A DNA stretch of 38,769 bases from Terriglobia bacterium (GCA_020072905.1 JAIQGB010000010.1:1-38769), one strand, 5' to 3'. Counted from the first letter of the stretch, positions 1 through 8,919 are shown. The notes: generated by a model not told the origin, from the letters alone. Translations and numbers: made by a program.

Positions 1-506
1 TGCCGTCCTTGTCGTAATCCACCCAGGCGGCGCTCGCCCCGTAGCCCGCATTGTTGACGCCGGAGGTCTTGGTCACATCCTTGAAGGTGCCGTTGTGCTC
101 ATTGTGAAAGAGGCGCGATTCGCCCAGTCCGGTGATGTAGATGTCGTCCCAGCCGTCGTTATCGTAATCCCCGATGGCCGCGCCCATGCCATACAGCTCT
201 ACGTCCAAGCGCGCGCGCGCCGTCACATCTGTAAAAGTCCCGTTGCCATTGTTGTGATAAAGCTTGAGCGTCGTGCGCTTCACCTTGTGGCCGGGAAAGT
301 CGGAACCGTTGACGAGCAGGATGGCGGGATTTCCGTCGTTATCGTAGTCAATGAAGGCGCAGCCCGGGCCCATGGTTTCCGGCAGGAACTTCTTCCCGAA
401 TGCACCCGTGTTGTGCACGAAGCGAATCCCCGCCGGCTGCGTGATGTCCACGAAGCGCGCGCCACCACAGCGGGAGCATGATGAGAGCCCCGCCTGCTCT
501 CCGCAT
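1..506 (-). CDS. CRTAC1-type FG-GAP/VCBS repeat protein, N-terminal part, frameshifted and cut by the window edge
   Basis: Reverse-strand translation of about 1-455 gives a clear CRTAC1/ASPIC-UnbV family sequence. It begins with an RFVDITQPAGIRF-like segment and contains three Asp-rich calcium-loop cores, DYDNDG near 332-349, DYDNDG near 153-170 and DYDKDG at the left edge. This family forms secreted or outer-membrane beta-propellers of unknown role and is abundant in Acidobacteria. The C-terminus lies outside the window. The frame holding these repeats has no ATG upstream. The nearest stop (TAG) lies inside the heptamer repeat near 533. An ATG at 506 starts a hydrophobic, signal-like stretch (MRRAGGALIMLPLWW) in another frame, and a two-base slip in the GCGCGCG run at 455-461 would join the two. 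Either this is a separate gene with a frameshift, or it is the C-terminal half of a fusion with the upstream cytochrome/TPR gene. Family assignment is firm; the start is not. Confidence 0.7.
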
Positions 507-3453
507 ACTGCTCTCTGTTCGCTGCCTTCTGCCTACCGCCTTCTGCATACTGCTTTCTGCCTTCTGCTTTCTCCAGCGGCGCCGAAACATGCTCGTGGAT
601 GGGCTGCGCTTCGTTGTTGTCCTGCGGACTCTTCAGGATGAAGGGGCCGGTGATGGCTCGCGAACTTTCGTCGGCCTTGAAGCGCAGATAGAGCTTCGCT
701 TCGCGATCGGAGAGCGCGTCGTTGCCCAGGCCGCGATGGCAGAGCATCAGGTTGTAGTGGGCTTCCAGGTCCTCGGGATCCACGGCGAGGGTCTTCTCGA
801 ATTCCCCGACCGCCTCGCGATATTTGCGCTGCAGAAAGAGCATGCGTCCCATCTGGTTGTGCACCACGCGGTCGCGCGGGTAGCGCGCTGAGGCCTTGGC
901 GAACTCTTCGTAAGCCTGCGCATATTTGCCGTCGGCTTTGAGCGCCAGCCCGTAATAGTAGTGCGCGCTCGCCAGGCGTGGATTGATCTCGATGGCCTTC
1001 TGCACAAACGGTTTCGCGGCTTCCGTGTTTCCTTCCTGCACCCGCGCGCGCGCCACGTTCACCCAGCCGTCGGCGTAGCCAGGCTCGAGTTTCGTCACTC
1101 TCAGAAATGCTTGCTCTGCGCCCTTCAAATCGCCTTGCAGCAACAGGCCGATGCCGTAATCGTTCCAGCGCTCGCGGTCGGCGGGATCGAGCGCCAGCGT
1201 TTCCTTGAAGGGCGGCTGGTTCTTCGCCACCACCGGCACGGTCTGGGTGGTTTCCGACATCACCACAATCGGCACGTCAGGAATCCGTTTGGATTGCGCC
1301 GAAACGTCCGCGAGGCTGCCTTTGAAAATCCAGCGCCGGTCGTCGTAATGCTTGGTGACTTGGCCTTCCTTGTCCGCGGGATCAGGAATGCCGGCGAAAG
1401 CCCATTGCGTATTCCACCAGGAGAACTTGCGGTAGTTGAGCTTGGCAGTCAGCGTAATGGTGTCGCCGCAATCTTCGGGGACCTTCAGCCGGAAATGCAC
1501 CGCGTCCGCCGCGCCGGGCGGAATCAGCCGCGCGTACATCGTCGCGCGCGTCGCCCAGGCGTTGCGCTTGTTGATGGGATTGCCGTGCCCGTCGAGCTGG
1601 AGCGAGCGGTAGAAATGCGCGCCGGGTTCGACGGGGCCGTGCCCGTCGTCCTCCACCTGGCCGCTCCAGAAGATCACGCGACCTTTGTTGTCCCGCGCCT
1701 GCAGCTCCAGCCAGCAGTCAAAGGCGTCGACCGTGCCGCCCGGGAAGAAGTGGCCAACGCGCCGGGTGCGCACCACCACCTCCACGCGCACGGTGTCGCC
1801 GCGGCGAACCTGCGCCTTGACGCGGCCGAGCGGCGCCATAAGCTTGACGGGAGCGAGACCCTGGACGCCGACTCCCGCTAGGCCCGCCGACGATTCCTCC
1901 CCGACCGCAAATGTGCTGGCCAGTTGCGGCCCTTCCGCGCCCGCCCTTACGGCTTCGACGCCTGCGGGGGTCTCGGCGGGCTCCTCGGCAAGCGCGAAGA
2001 TGTCCACCGTCACCGCGCCTCTCAAGAAATTCTCCACCTCGCGGATCTGTCGCTGATCACCGTACGAGGCCGGCACGGCTGTATTCGCTGCGGCAAAGCG
2101 GTGCGAGTGCACATAGCCGTTGATGTTGGCAAAATCGTTCGACGGCACCAAGGGCATGTGGCAATCGGCGCACTGCTGGGGCTTGGGCGGATAGTAAAAA
2201 GATCGAGCGCCCTGGCCGGAAACGCCGCTCGCCTGCCAGTTGTCGTAATCGTTGAAGCCGCGAATCCAGCGGTAATTATTCACGGGCACATCCAGGTGAA
2301 CCTTGTGGCACACCGAACAGAACTCGGGGAGCATGTTCGGGTCACGATGGAAGGGCTTGAGGAAAGCGTTGCGGTGCGGCTTGGGATTCAGTTTGACGGC
2401 GTAATTGTGGACGGCCAGGAGCAGCGGATTCTTGCTGGAAGCCAGCGCGTCGAGCGGCGGGTAATCCATGACGAACCCGCCCTGGCCCATGGTGTTCTTG
2501 ACGTGCACGATTGAGTGGCAGGACATGCAACCCAGGCCGTTCTGCGCTTCGCGCGTGTGGAGGATTTCGCGGATGGGACGCTTTTGCATCTTGTCGGCGA
2601 AGGCGATGGCATGGTCGTGGCAGCCGGCACACCACATCGAGGACTTGATGCCGATGGTGTCCTGCATGTACTCGATGGACTTCCGGTACCACTGGTTGTT
2701 GAACGACGCCATGTGGTGCATCGAGCTGAACCACTGCTTGTAGATATCCGCGTGGCAGGCTTTGCAGGACTCGGAATCCATGAAGAACTGCGAGGTGATG
2801 GGTTTGCCGTCGGTGGTGGTGGCGGAACTCGGGAACATCAGGCTGTTCGGTCCGCCGCCTTCTCCATTCATGCTCAGGGGCGCCGTGTCCGGATTGCGAA
2901 TCAGAAACTGCGGATTGGGCCGCAACTGGTGGTAGGCGGCGACGGCCCCATAGAACGCCAGCGAGACCAGCATCACCCCGACGCTCCACTGCCACGCACG
3001 ACGTTCGAAATTCGAAACTGGCAAATCGAAACTGGACGAATTTCGATTTTCAAACTTCGAATTTCCTGCCACGATGCGCGACCGCCAACCGGCAAGCAGC
3101 AAACCCAGTCCAACGATTGCGCATGCCACGTGGGCGTAGAGCTCCCAGCTATGCGGCCGGGTCATGCCGGCGATGGCGAGGAAGACTCCGAACCCCGCGG
3201 ACACTGTAAATAACGAGACTATGGCCTTCCCGACAGCGCCCGCGAACAGCTTTCGGTTCCGCGCCAGGAAGACGCCGAACAGAATCCCAGCCAGGGCTCC
3301 CAGGAATGGATGGAGCAGGGCGTTCGAGACGTAGAAGAGGTTCGGGTCGCCGTACGCCGCCAGGTAGGCGCTATTCACCACCAGGAGCAGCGCAAGAATC
3401 AAGAGAACCTTCACCGCTCTCAGGCCGCGTTGACTTTGTCCTTCAGTTTCCAT
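280..3453 (-). CDS. Membrane-anchored pentahaem c-type cytochrome with C-terminal TPR repeats
   Basis: The 1057-residue frame starts with four or so transmembrane helices (about residues 13-125) and has a further one at about 153-175. Five CXXCH haem-binding motifs follow, CKACH 230, CAGCH 275, CMSCH 309, CSVCH 379 and CADCH 428. A beta-rich segment comes next (about 540-710), then TPR-like helical repeats (about 755-925). Such proteins are exposed on the periplasmic side and are probably redox active; the substrate is unknown. Residues 131-150 are encoded by a simple repeat inserted between helices four and five. From about residue 960 to the stop the sequence is repeat-encoded or out of frame and does not look natural, since the CRTAC1 protein continues in a different frame. 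The native end is therefore either near the PIHEHVS segment (about 951-957) or far downstream in a fused protein. The gene lies 129 bp downstream of the TonB receptor on the same strand. No good Shine-Dalgarno sequence precedes the ATG. Confidence 0.8.
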   Translation of the reverse strand: METEGQSQRGLRAVKVLLILALLLVVNSAYLAAYGDPNLFYVSNALLHPFLGALAGILFGVFLARNRKLFAGAVGKAIVSLFTVSAGFGVFLAIAGMTRPHSWELYAHVACAIVGLGLLLAGWRSRIVAGNSKFENRNSSSFDLPVSNFERRAWQWSVGVMLVSLAFYGAVAAYHQLRPNPQFLIRNPDTAPLSMNGEGGGPNSLMFPSSATTTDGKPITSQFFMDSESCKACHADIYKQWFSSMHHMASFNNQWYRKSIEYMQDTIGIKSSMWCAGCHDHAIAFADKMQKRPIREILHTREAQNGLGCMSCHSIVHVKNTMGQGGFVMDYPPLDALASSKNPLLLAVHNYAVKLNPKPHRNAFLKPFHRDPNMLPEFCSVCHKVHLDVPVNNYRWIRGFNDYDNWQASGVSGQGARSFYYPPKPQQCADCHMPLVPSNDFANINGYVHSHRFAAANTAVPASYGDQRQIREVENFLRGAVTVDIFALAEEPAETPAGVEAVRAGAEGPQLASTFAVGEESSAGLAGVGVQGLAPVKLMAPLGRVKAQVRRGDTVRVEVVVRTRRVGHFFPGGTVDAFDCWLELQARDNKGRVIFWSGQVEDDGHGPVEPGAHFYRSLQLDGHGNPINKRNAWATRATMYARLIPPGAADAVHFRLKVPEDCGDTITLTAKLNYRKFSWWNTQWAFAGIPDPADKEGQVTKHYDDRRWIFKGSLADVSAQSKRIPDVPIVVMSETTQTVPVVAKNQPPFKETLALDPADRERWNDYGIGLLLQGDLKGAEQAFLRVTKLEPGYADGWVNVARARVQEGNTEAAKPFVQKAIEINPRLASAHYYYGLALKADGKYAQAYEEFAKASARYPRDRVVHNQMGRMLFLQRKYREAVGEFEKTLAVDPEDLEAHYNLMLCHRGLGNDALSDREAKLYLRFKADESSRAITGPFILKSPQDNNEAQPIHEHVSAPLEKAEGRKQYAEGGRQKAANREQYAESRRGSHHAPAVVARASWTSRSRRGFASCTTRVHSGRSSCRKPWARAAPSLTTITTEIPPSCSSTVPTFPATR
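490..573. repeat. Degenerate 7-bp tandem repeat (about 12 units)
   Basis: On the plus strand the unit is roughly CCTTCTG (CAGAAGG on the minus strand). It can be read in phase from 490 to 573 as CCGCCTG, CTCTCCG, CATACTG, CTCTCTG, TTCGCTG, CCTTCTG, CCTACCG, CCTTCTG, CATACTG, CTTTCTG, CCTTCTG and CTTTCTC. It sits exactly where the cytochrome/TPR frame gives way to the CRTAC1 frame. Because the unit is not a multiple of three, gain or loss of a unit changes frame. Confidence 0.85.
3004..3064. repeat. FEIRN-type A/T-rich simple repeat inside the cytochrome gene
   Basis: This is a run of short TTCGAAATTCGAAA-like units and their complements, with base composition very different from the GC-rich flanks. 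It is translated in frame as the NSKFENRNSSSF...VSNFE segment (residues 131-150) between two membrane helices of the pentahaem cytochrome. Similar repeats are usually found between genes in these genomes. Confidence 0.75.
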
Positions 3454-3582
3454 TCAACGGTTGCGTTGCTGCTTCTCCCTGCGCCCGAATGTCGCATCTA
3501 CCTTCGCGAATCGCTCCCAAGTTCTTCAAGACACTTCTGGCCAAAGTCACGCTCGTTCGAGCCGGTTTCGACGACTGCCGGC

Positions 3583-6500
3583 CTAGAATGTGAGGCGCGT
3601 TCCAAACTGAATCTGTCGGCCGGGATGCATGGCCATGGTGATTGTTCCAAACTGGGGCGTATTCACGAAGCGGTTGGGCGTGCCCAGGTTGGTTTGGTTG
3701 AGCGCGTTAAAGAATTCGGCGCGAAATTGCAGGGCGATCCGCTCGCTCATGCGGAACTGGCGCGTCAAAGCGAGATCGAGCAGTTGCATTCCCGGGCCTT
3801 CGACGGTGTTGCGGCCAACGTTACCGAACTGGAAGGCAGGCGGCGCCGCAAACGCTGCGGGATTGAACCACGCCGAGGTTGTCCGCATGCCCTCCGGGAA
3901 CACGGGTTCTCCCGTCGCGTTGGCGCGGATGGGATTTTCGCCCAACAATGTTCCCGCATTTGCAGTGTCACCAAAAACGGAAATCGTAAAGGGGAATCCC
4001 GTCTGCACCTGATAGACGGTGGCGAGACTCCAACCCGAACTCAGGTATTCGAGAGTCTTGTTCATCTTCGAACCTGGCAGGTCATAGACGACGCTTGCCA
4101 CGAAGCGCTGCCGGATATCGCACGCCAGTCCTTTCTCGAGACTCAGATTCGAATTGTCCTGGGGGATGGCCGATTCATCCATGGGCGAGCGGAAGTCGGG
4201 AGCATTGGTCAGGCTCTTGGCGTAAGTGTAATTGGTGATGAAGGTCAGGCCGTGACTGAAGCGACGGCGGGCGTCAATCCACCCGGCGTCGTACCAACTC
4301 CGCGCCGTGTTCTCGAGCATGTTGATGCCGGAAACAGGGAAGGTGGAGCTGGTCATCTGAAAGTCGTCGGGAAAAACCGTCCCGGGCAGGAAGCTGATCT
4401 TCGGGAACGGACGGCGAGGACCGATGGGTCCGGGCCCTGGGGGTGCGTTGTTAATCAGGTGGGCGCGTTGCAGATGGAATCCCCGCGTACCCTGATAGCC
4501 CGCTTCCACGACGATGCTGCCCGGCAGGGCCTTTTGCAGCGAGAAGCTCCACTGGTTGACGTACTGCGCTGGTGCATGCGGGTCGGCCGCGGCGAAGCTG
4601 ATGGTCGTCTCCCCGAGCACGGCGTCGCCGAAATTAAAGCCCGTCAAACTGGGCGTGAAATTATCGCTCTGCTGTGTTTCTGCGAACACGAGTGGCGGCA
4701 CGTGGCGCTGATTACAGAATGTGTTCATGTTTACTGGAGTGTAGAAAACCCCGAAGGCGCCGCGAATGACGAATCCGAGACGGCCGGGGACAACGTGCGC
4801 GAAGCCGAAGCGCGGCGCGAAGTTGTGGAGGTTGGGTTCCATCAATCCTCGCGGCATCCCCAGCTGGCCGCCGACAAAGGCGTAGGGTTTTCCATTAACA
4901 AAGGTCAGGTTGCTGTTGGGCGCCAGGAAGTCGGCGAGTGGAGTTGCAAATTCGTAGCGTACGCCGAAGTTGAGTGTGGTGGAATTCGTCACCCGCCAAT
5001 CGTCCTGAAGGAATCCATCGAAGTAGGATTGCCGCAAGTCCATCTTGGGAATGCCTGCCTGGCGCTGCTTGACGACCGGCAATCCCAGCAGGAAGCTGGC
5101 CAAGCCTGACCCGGTGCCATCGTTTGTGGCGGTGCGGGTGGTGAAGCCGTTGGTGAACTGGTAGAAACCGCGGTTCTGGAAGAAGCCCCACATGGGCCAG
5201 AAGAAACGACGATAGTCGCCGCCGATTTTGAGTGAGTGGCGTCCTATCTGACGGTTCCAGATGTCGCCGACCTGGAGCATGGTGTCCCAATCCTGCACGG
5301 GCGTGGCGGCAAACGAGTCACCGAAGCCGTCGTATCCCTGAACCGCGAACCAAGGCATGCCCCAAGCGCCCTTCCCACCGAAGCCCACGCCCTGAATCCC
5401 CAGTTGCGTGACGTAGTCGTTGGTGAAGTTGTTTTCCGAATAGCGATGCATGGAGAGCCGGGACATCCCGACCCAGAGCGTGTTCACTGCGGTGGGTGAA
5501 AGGATGTGGGTATGCGAAACCGTCAGGTTCTGCGCCTGGTTGTCATCGAAGGCTCCGAAGCCCGGCAGGTTTTGGGGCGTGAAGTCTTTTTCGTGTCCGA
5601 TAGAGTAGCGCGCGAACAAGCTATCGGCTTCGCGGAAACTGTGGTCGACGCGGAATGTGCCCTGGTCGGACGAATTGCGATTGGTACGCAGGTCAAGGTA
5701 GTTGTTGGAAGCCGGACCGCTGCCCGAGCCCATCCCCATGGGGTCATCGCCCGGGGCCAAGTTGGGGAGGGGCAGCGCATTCAGAACCTGCAGCGCCACC
5801 GGGTTCAGCATTTCTTCGGGAATCATGTTGTCCGCAAAGGGCTCCCGAATCATCTTCGGATTGCTCGGGCTCACTGGCTTGGCGGGATCGAAGTTGGGAT
5901 TGGCGTGGGCGCTCAATGGATTGTAGATCGTGTTGCCGCTCTCGCTGAAGTCGCCCATGCGTTCCAGCATAGTAGGGACGGTGGCCACCTTGGTCACACC
6001 GTTGCTAAGGCGAAACCCTTCATAGTTCGCAAAGAAAAAGGTCTTGCCCTTGCGGATAGGGCCGCTCAGGGCCCCGCCGAATTGGTTCTGAGAGAGATGG
6101 GGGATGTGGCTGGGATCGTTGAGGGAACGGGCATCGAGGGCGCTGTTGCGCATGAATTCGTAGACGTCGCCATGGAGTTGGTTGCCGCCAGACTTCGTGA
6201 CGATGTTGATTTGCGCGCCGCCCGCTCCGCCAAACTCAGCGGAGTAACTTCCCGTCTGCACTTTGAATTCGCGCACTGCGTCGGGCGAAGGGCTGAACGC
6301 CAGGGTGTTGAACGTGGGGTCGGTGTTGATCGAGCCGTCCAGGATGAAGTAATTGGCGTTGGGCCGCGCGCCGCCCACGCTCAGAGCGGAATTCTGCTGC
6401 GGCCGCCAGTAGAGCGGGTTGGCATTACCCGCCTGCGCACCGGAGCCGCTGTGAACGCTCGGCGCCAGTTGCGCGAGGTCGAGGAGGTGCCGGCCATTGA

Positions 6501-6942
6501 GGGGAAGGTCCCGCGTGAGCGTGGGCTCGACGACTTCGCCCAGACTCGCATCAGCAGTGCGCAGCATCTGGATTGAGCCAACCACCTCGATGCGCTGCGA
6601 GACCTCCCCCACCTTCAGGGTCAGGTCCAGCCGAAGAGCTTGATTGATTTCCAATGTCACGTCCCGAACCTCGGCGGCAAAACCCCGCGCTTTGGCCGCA
6701 AGTTCGTAGGGGCCAGGGTTGAGTCCGGGAAACTGGTAGGTGCCGGAAGTTGAGGTCTCCGCCGTGCGCTCCAGTCCCGTCTGCGCCTCGGTGAGGATGA
6801 TGGTGACTCCCGCCATGGGAAGACCCTGCGAGTCACTCACGATGCCGTCGACGTGCGCGCCGTTGGCCTGCGAATGCAACGGGGGAACCAGAGCTCCCAG
6901 AAGAAGCAGGCCGGACAGAGAAATCACGGTGAAGCGTTTCAT
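3583..6942 (-). CDS. TonB-dependent receptor, Oar-like, with N-terminal carboxypeptidase-regulatory domain
   Basis: This 1119-residue outer-membrane receptor has a signal peptide (about residues 1-26, ending HSQA). A CarboxypepD_reg-like beta-sandwich follows (about 30-112), with the typical segments DSQGLPMAGVTI and GTYQFPGLNPGPYEL. Then come a plug domain (about 120-260, with RDLPLNGRHLLDL and INIVTKSGGN) and a long beta-barrel ending in the expected C-terminal Phe (GTRLTF). Length and architecture match the very large acidobacterial Oar/SusC-like group, which takes up oligosaccharides or other bulky ligands. The ligand cannot be told from sequence. The ATG at 6942 has GGGAG six bases upstream. 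A promoter candidate lies at 7069-7097, giving a leader of about 120 nt. The divergence from typical receptors is in length only; no frame break is seen. Confidence 0.93.
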   Translation of the reverse strand: MKRFTVISLSGLLLLGALVPPLHSQANGAHVDGIVSDSQGLPMAGVTIILTEAQTGLERTAETSTSGTYQFPGLNPGPYELAAKARGFAAEVRDVTLEINQALRLDLTLKVGEVSQRIEVVGSIQMLRTADASLGEVVEPTLTRDLPLNGRHLLDLAQLAPSVHSGSGAQAGNANPLYWRPQQNSALSVGGARPNANYFILDGSINTDPTFNTLAFSPSPDAVREFKVQTGSYSAEFGGAGGAQINIVTKSGGNQLHGDVYEFMRNSALDARSLNDPSHIPHLSQNQFGGALSGPIRKGKTFFFANYEGFRLSNGVTKVATVPTMLERMGDFSESGNTIYNPLSAHANPNFDPAKPVSPSNPKMIREPFADNMIPEEMLNPVALQVLNALPLPNLAPGDDPMGMGSGSGPASNNYLDLRTNRNSSDQGTFRVDHSFREADSLFARYSIGHEKDFTPQNLPGFGAFDDNQAQNLTVSHTHILSPTAVNTLWVGMSRLSMHRYSENNFTNDYVTQLGIQGVGFGGKGAWGMPWFAVQGYDGFGDSFAATPVQDWDTMLQVGDIWNRQIGRHSLKIGGDYRRFFWPMWGFFQNRGFYQFTNGFTTRTATNDGTGSGLASFLLGLPVVKQRQAGIPKMDLRQSYFDGFLQDDWRVTNSTTLNFGVRYEFATPLADFLAPNSNLTFVNGKPYAFVGGQLGMPRGLMEPNLHNFAPRFGFAHVVPGRLGFVIRGAFGVFYTPVNMNTFCNQRHVPPLVFAETQQSDNFTPSLTGFNFGDAVLGETTISFAAADPHAPAQYVNQWSFSLQKALPGSIVVEAGYQGTRGFHLQRAHLINNAPPGPGPIGPRRPFPKISFLPGTVFPDDFQMTSSTFPVSGINMLENTARSWYDAGWIDARRRFSHGLTFITNYTYAKSLTNAPDFRSPMDESAIPQDNSNLSLEKGLACDIRQRFVASVVYDLPGSKMNKTLEYLSSGWSLATVYQVQTGFPFTISVFGDTANAGTLLGENPIRANATGEPVFPEGMRTTSAWFNPAAFAAPPAFQFGNVGRNTVEGPGMQLLDLALTRQFRMSERIALQFRAEFFNALNQTNLGTPNRFVNTPQFGTITMAMHPGRQIQFGTRLTF

Positions 6943-7068
6943 ATCAGCTCCCGGGTGTGAAATGCAGAGCGGCCACCGTGAAGATGGCCTCTCTACTCAC
7001 CCAATACCCGACGGCTTGGATTCTTGGAACTCTACGGTGAAAAGTAGTTTCGCCCCGACAGAATACCC

Positions 7069-7097
7069 AGCGTAGGTCAGGGGCTCGGGGGAGTCAA
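7069..7097 (-). promoter_or_regulatory. Candidate sigma70-type promoter of the TonB receptor gene
   Basis: On the minus strand TTGACT (7097-7092) and TACGCT (7074-7069) are separated by exactly 17 bases. They lie in the gap between the ROK gene and the receptor gene. The predicted start near 7062 would leave a leader of about 120 nt. Confidence 0.4.
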
Positions 7098-7148
7098 TAC
7101 TGGGAAGGGATTAGACGAACTGATTAAATCAATCACCGGCCTTGTGGG

Positions 7149-8300
7149 CTACTGGAGCCGCCGGGAGCAGGCTTCCTGCGCCAGGGTCAGTGCGGAGCGA
7201 ATCGCCCCGTAGGTTTGAGCCTTGTCGCCGAGCAAGCTGAGCTTGAAGGGTGGAGTGATTTCCTTCTGGATGTGCCGCACGACCTTTTCGACGATGGCGA
7301 GCATCAGGTCGGGGTCGCCCTTGGCGATGCCGCCGCCAAAAACGATCAGATCGGGGTCGAGCACCGCCACGACATTCGCCATGCCCACGCCGAGCATGGT
7401 GAAGATTTTCTTCAGGACGGCGGTGGCCTGCGGATTCCCTTCGCGATGGGCCTGGAAGACGAAATAGGCGTCGCGCTCCTCGCGCAACCCGACGTCGCCG
7501 GGAGGGGGCGCGCCCAGGGCTTTGCGGCCTTCGGCGGCGATGCCCAGACCGGAGACGTAACTCTCAAAATAACCCGTGTCCGGAAACTCTTCTTCCCAGC
7601 GCTGCCACTCAACGTTCATGCGAAAGAGCTCGCCGGCCGACCCCGTGCGCCCGTGGTAGAGCTTGCCGTCCACGAACACGCCGGTGCCGATGCCGGTTCC
7701 CAGCGCCACAAAGACGAAGTTGTCCACGCCGCACGCCACACCGCGCCAATGCTCGCCGATCGCGGCCATGTTGGCGTCGTTCTCCATGAAGACGGGCACG
7801 CGAAAGACCTTTTCGAGTTCACGCCCGAGATGAATCTTTGTCCAGCCCGGCAAATTGTTGGCCCAGGCCACCACGCCGTGCTCCGTATCCACGGGGCTCG
7901 GCACGCCGACAGAGATGCCGCGCAATCGGCCGCGGCCCGCTGCGGACGCCAGATCTCGAATGCCTTCCTTGATCTGAGCGATCACCTTTCTCGGGCCGTC
8001 TTCCGGGCGGATCTTGATCGTGGAGTCGTTCAAGATTTCGCCGCGAAAGTCCGCCAGCGCAAAGTGCAGGTGGCTCCCGCCGAGGTCGATGCCGACGACG
8101 TACCCAAATTCCGGGTCGATGGCAACACTCCTGCCACGATCCTCGTACACCACCAGCTTCCGCCGCTCGAGCGGTCGAAGCTTGGCTTTGACGTTGGCAG
8201 GACGGAGTCCGGCAGACCGCGCAAGCTGAGTCAGGGAAACCTTACCCTGTGCTGATATCTCGCGAAACATTTGCTGGAGGAGACTTTCAGGCTTGGACAT
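7149..8300 (-). CDS. ROK family protein (sugar kinase/repressor type) lacking the zinc site
   Basis: This 383-residue protein has an N-terminal winged-helix-like region (about 1-60) followed by an actin-like ROK kinase fold. The phosphate-1 motif is IDLGGSHLHF (71-80), ENDAN (173-177) carries the expected catalytic Asp175, and ALGTGIGTG (199-207) is the second phosphate motif. In most ROK proteins a GHxxV...CXCGXXGC segment binds structural zinc. Here the matching region reads GELFRM (223-228) and continues without any Cys, so the zinc site is absent. With both a DNA-binding-like head and an intact Asp, it could be a transcription factor, a glucokinase-like enzyme or both. It lies upstream of the TonB receptor on the same strand, which would fit a sugar-responsive role, but that link is inference. 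ATG 8300 is preceded by GGGTGAAG. Confidence 0.88.
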   Translation of the reverse strand: MSKPESLLQQMFREISAQGKVSLTQLARSAGLRPANVKAKLRPLERRKLVVYEDRGRSVAIDPEFGYVVGIDLGGSHLHFALADFRGEILNDSTIKIRPEDGPRKVIAQIKEGIRDLASAAGRGRLRGISVGVPSPVDTEHGVVAWANNLPGWTKIHLGRELEKVFRVPVFMENDANMAAIGEHWRGVACGVDNFVFVALGTGIGTGVFVDGKLYHGRTGSAGELFRMNVEWQRWEEEFPDTGYFESYVSGLGIAAEGRKALGAPPPGDVGLREERDAYFVFQAHREGNPQATAVLKKIFTMLGVGMANVVAVLDPDLIVFGGGIAKGDPDLMLAIVEKVVRHIQKEITPPFKLSLLGDKAQTYGAIRSALTLAQEACSRRLQ

Positions 8301-8400
8301 GCTTCACCCAGTTCCGCCGATTTGCCGCGATCGCGTCTGGCACAGGCCCCCTACGCTAAGGAATTGTCCTGCGGCGGTCAAGCGGAAGTTGCCGTGGGGA

Positions 8401-8919
8401 TTAGTGACGGGTTTTCTTCAAGACCATGTCCGAATACGATTGGCGAAGGATGTCCTGCGACGAAATCCCGAAGAGCTTCTGAAACCGCCGTGCTTGTTCT
8501 CGAGCCCGGCCGACCTTCCCGGAGCGGGAGACGGCCTCGACTTCGACGAAACGGCCGAGCCGGCGCACATTGTCGAGGTGGATCTTGACGTTGCCGACGA
8601 AGTAGATTTCCCGCCGCTTGGCGACGACCGCGCGCACCGGGAGCGTGTGGCGGAGGATGGCACAGAGGGAATTGCGCCGCGGCAGAAGCGTCATCTCGAT
8701 CCGCGCTCGGCGCGCGCGGGGTGTATCGGCGCGCTCGTAGAAGATCAGCGCGTTCTCGATGCGGCCCTCGCGCACCTTGAGGCGACCGCGCTGCACTTTG
8801 AAGTACGTATCCACCTGACGGTCGGTGCCCACGTAGCGCGCGCGGAGCCGCTTCAGGGCGGCGCGGACGTGACGCTCATCCTTCAAGCGCGCCTTGAATT
8901 CGTAGTTCGTAAGTTTCAT
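8401..8919 (-). CDS. CYTH domain protein (class IV adenylate cyclase / thiamine-triphosphatase-like)
   Basis: This 172-residue protein opens with NYEFKARL, the usual N-terminal (N/E)xExK motif of the CYTH superfamily. It has alternating charged beta-strands that would line the triphosphate tunnel (TYFKVQRGRLKVREG, LIFYERAD, RIEMTLLP) and ends in the typical EVEAV...LFGISSQDIL region. CYTH enzymes act on triphosphates with divalent metal ions. Cyclase, ThTPase and tripolyphosphatase activities cannot be told apart here. The first acidic residue of the EXEXK motif is Asn, a common variant in CyaB-like proteins. The gene stands alone, 100 bp upstream of the ROK gene on the same strand and divergent from the aldo/keto reductase. 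Confidence 0.85.
   Translation of the reverse strand: MKLTNYEFKARLKDERHVRAALKRLRARYVGTDRQVDTYFKVQRGRLKVREGRIENALIFYERADTPRARRARIEMTLLPRRNSLCAILRHTLPVRAVVAKRREIYFVGNVKIHLDNVRRLGRFVEVEAVSRSGKVGRAREQARRFQKLFGISSQDILRQSYSDMVLKKTRH

Noticed and set aside
490..573. CRISPR-like array
   Set aside because: Units are 7 bp with no spacers; this is a simple tandem repeat.
3310..5109. 599-codon plus-strand open frame across the TonB receptor gene
   Set aside because: It lies antisense to a protein with clear receptor domains, has no family features and is an effect of high GC.
7215..8255. 346-codon plus-strand frame over the ROK gene
   Set aside because: Antisense shadow of a well-supported gene; no recognisable motifs.
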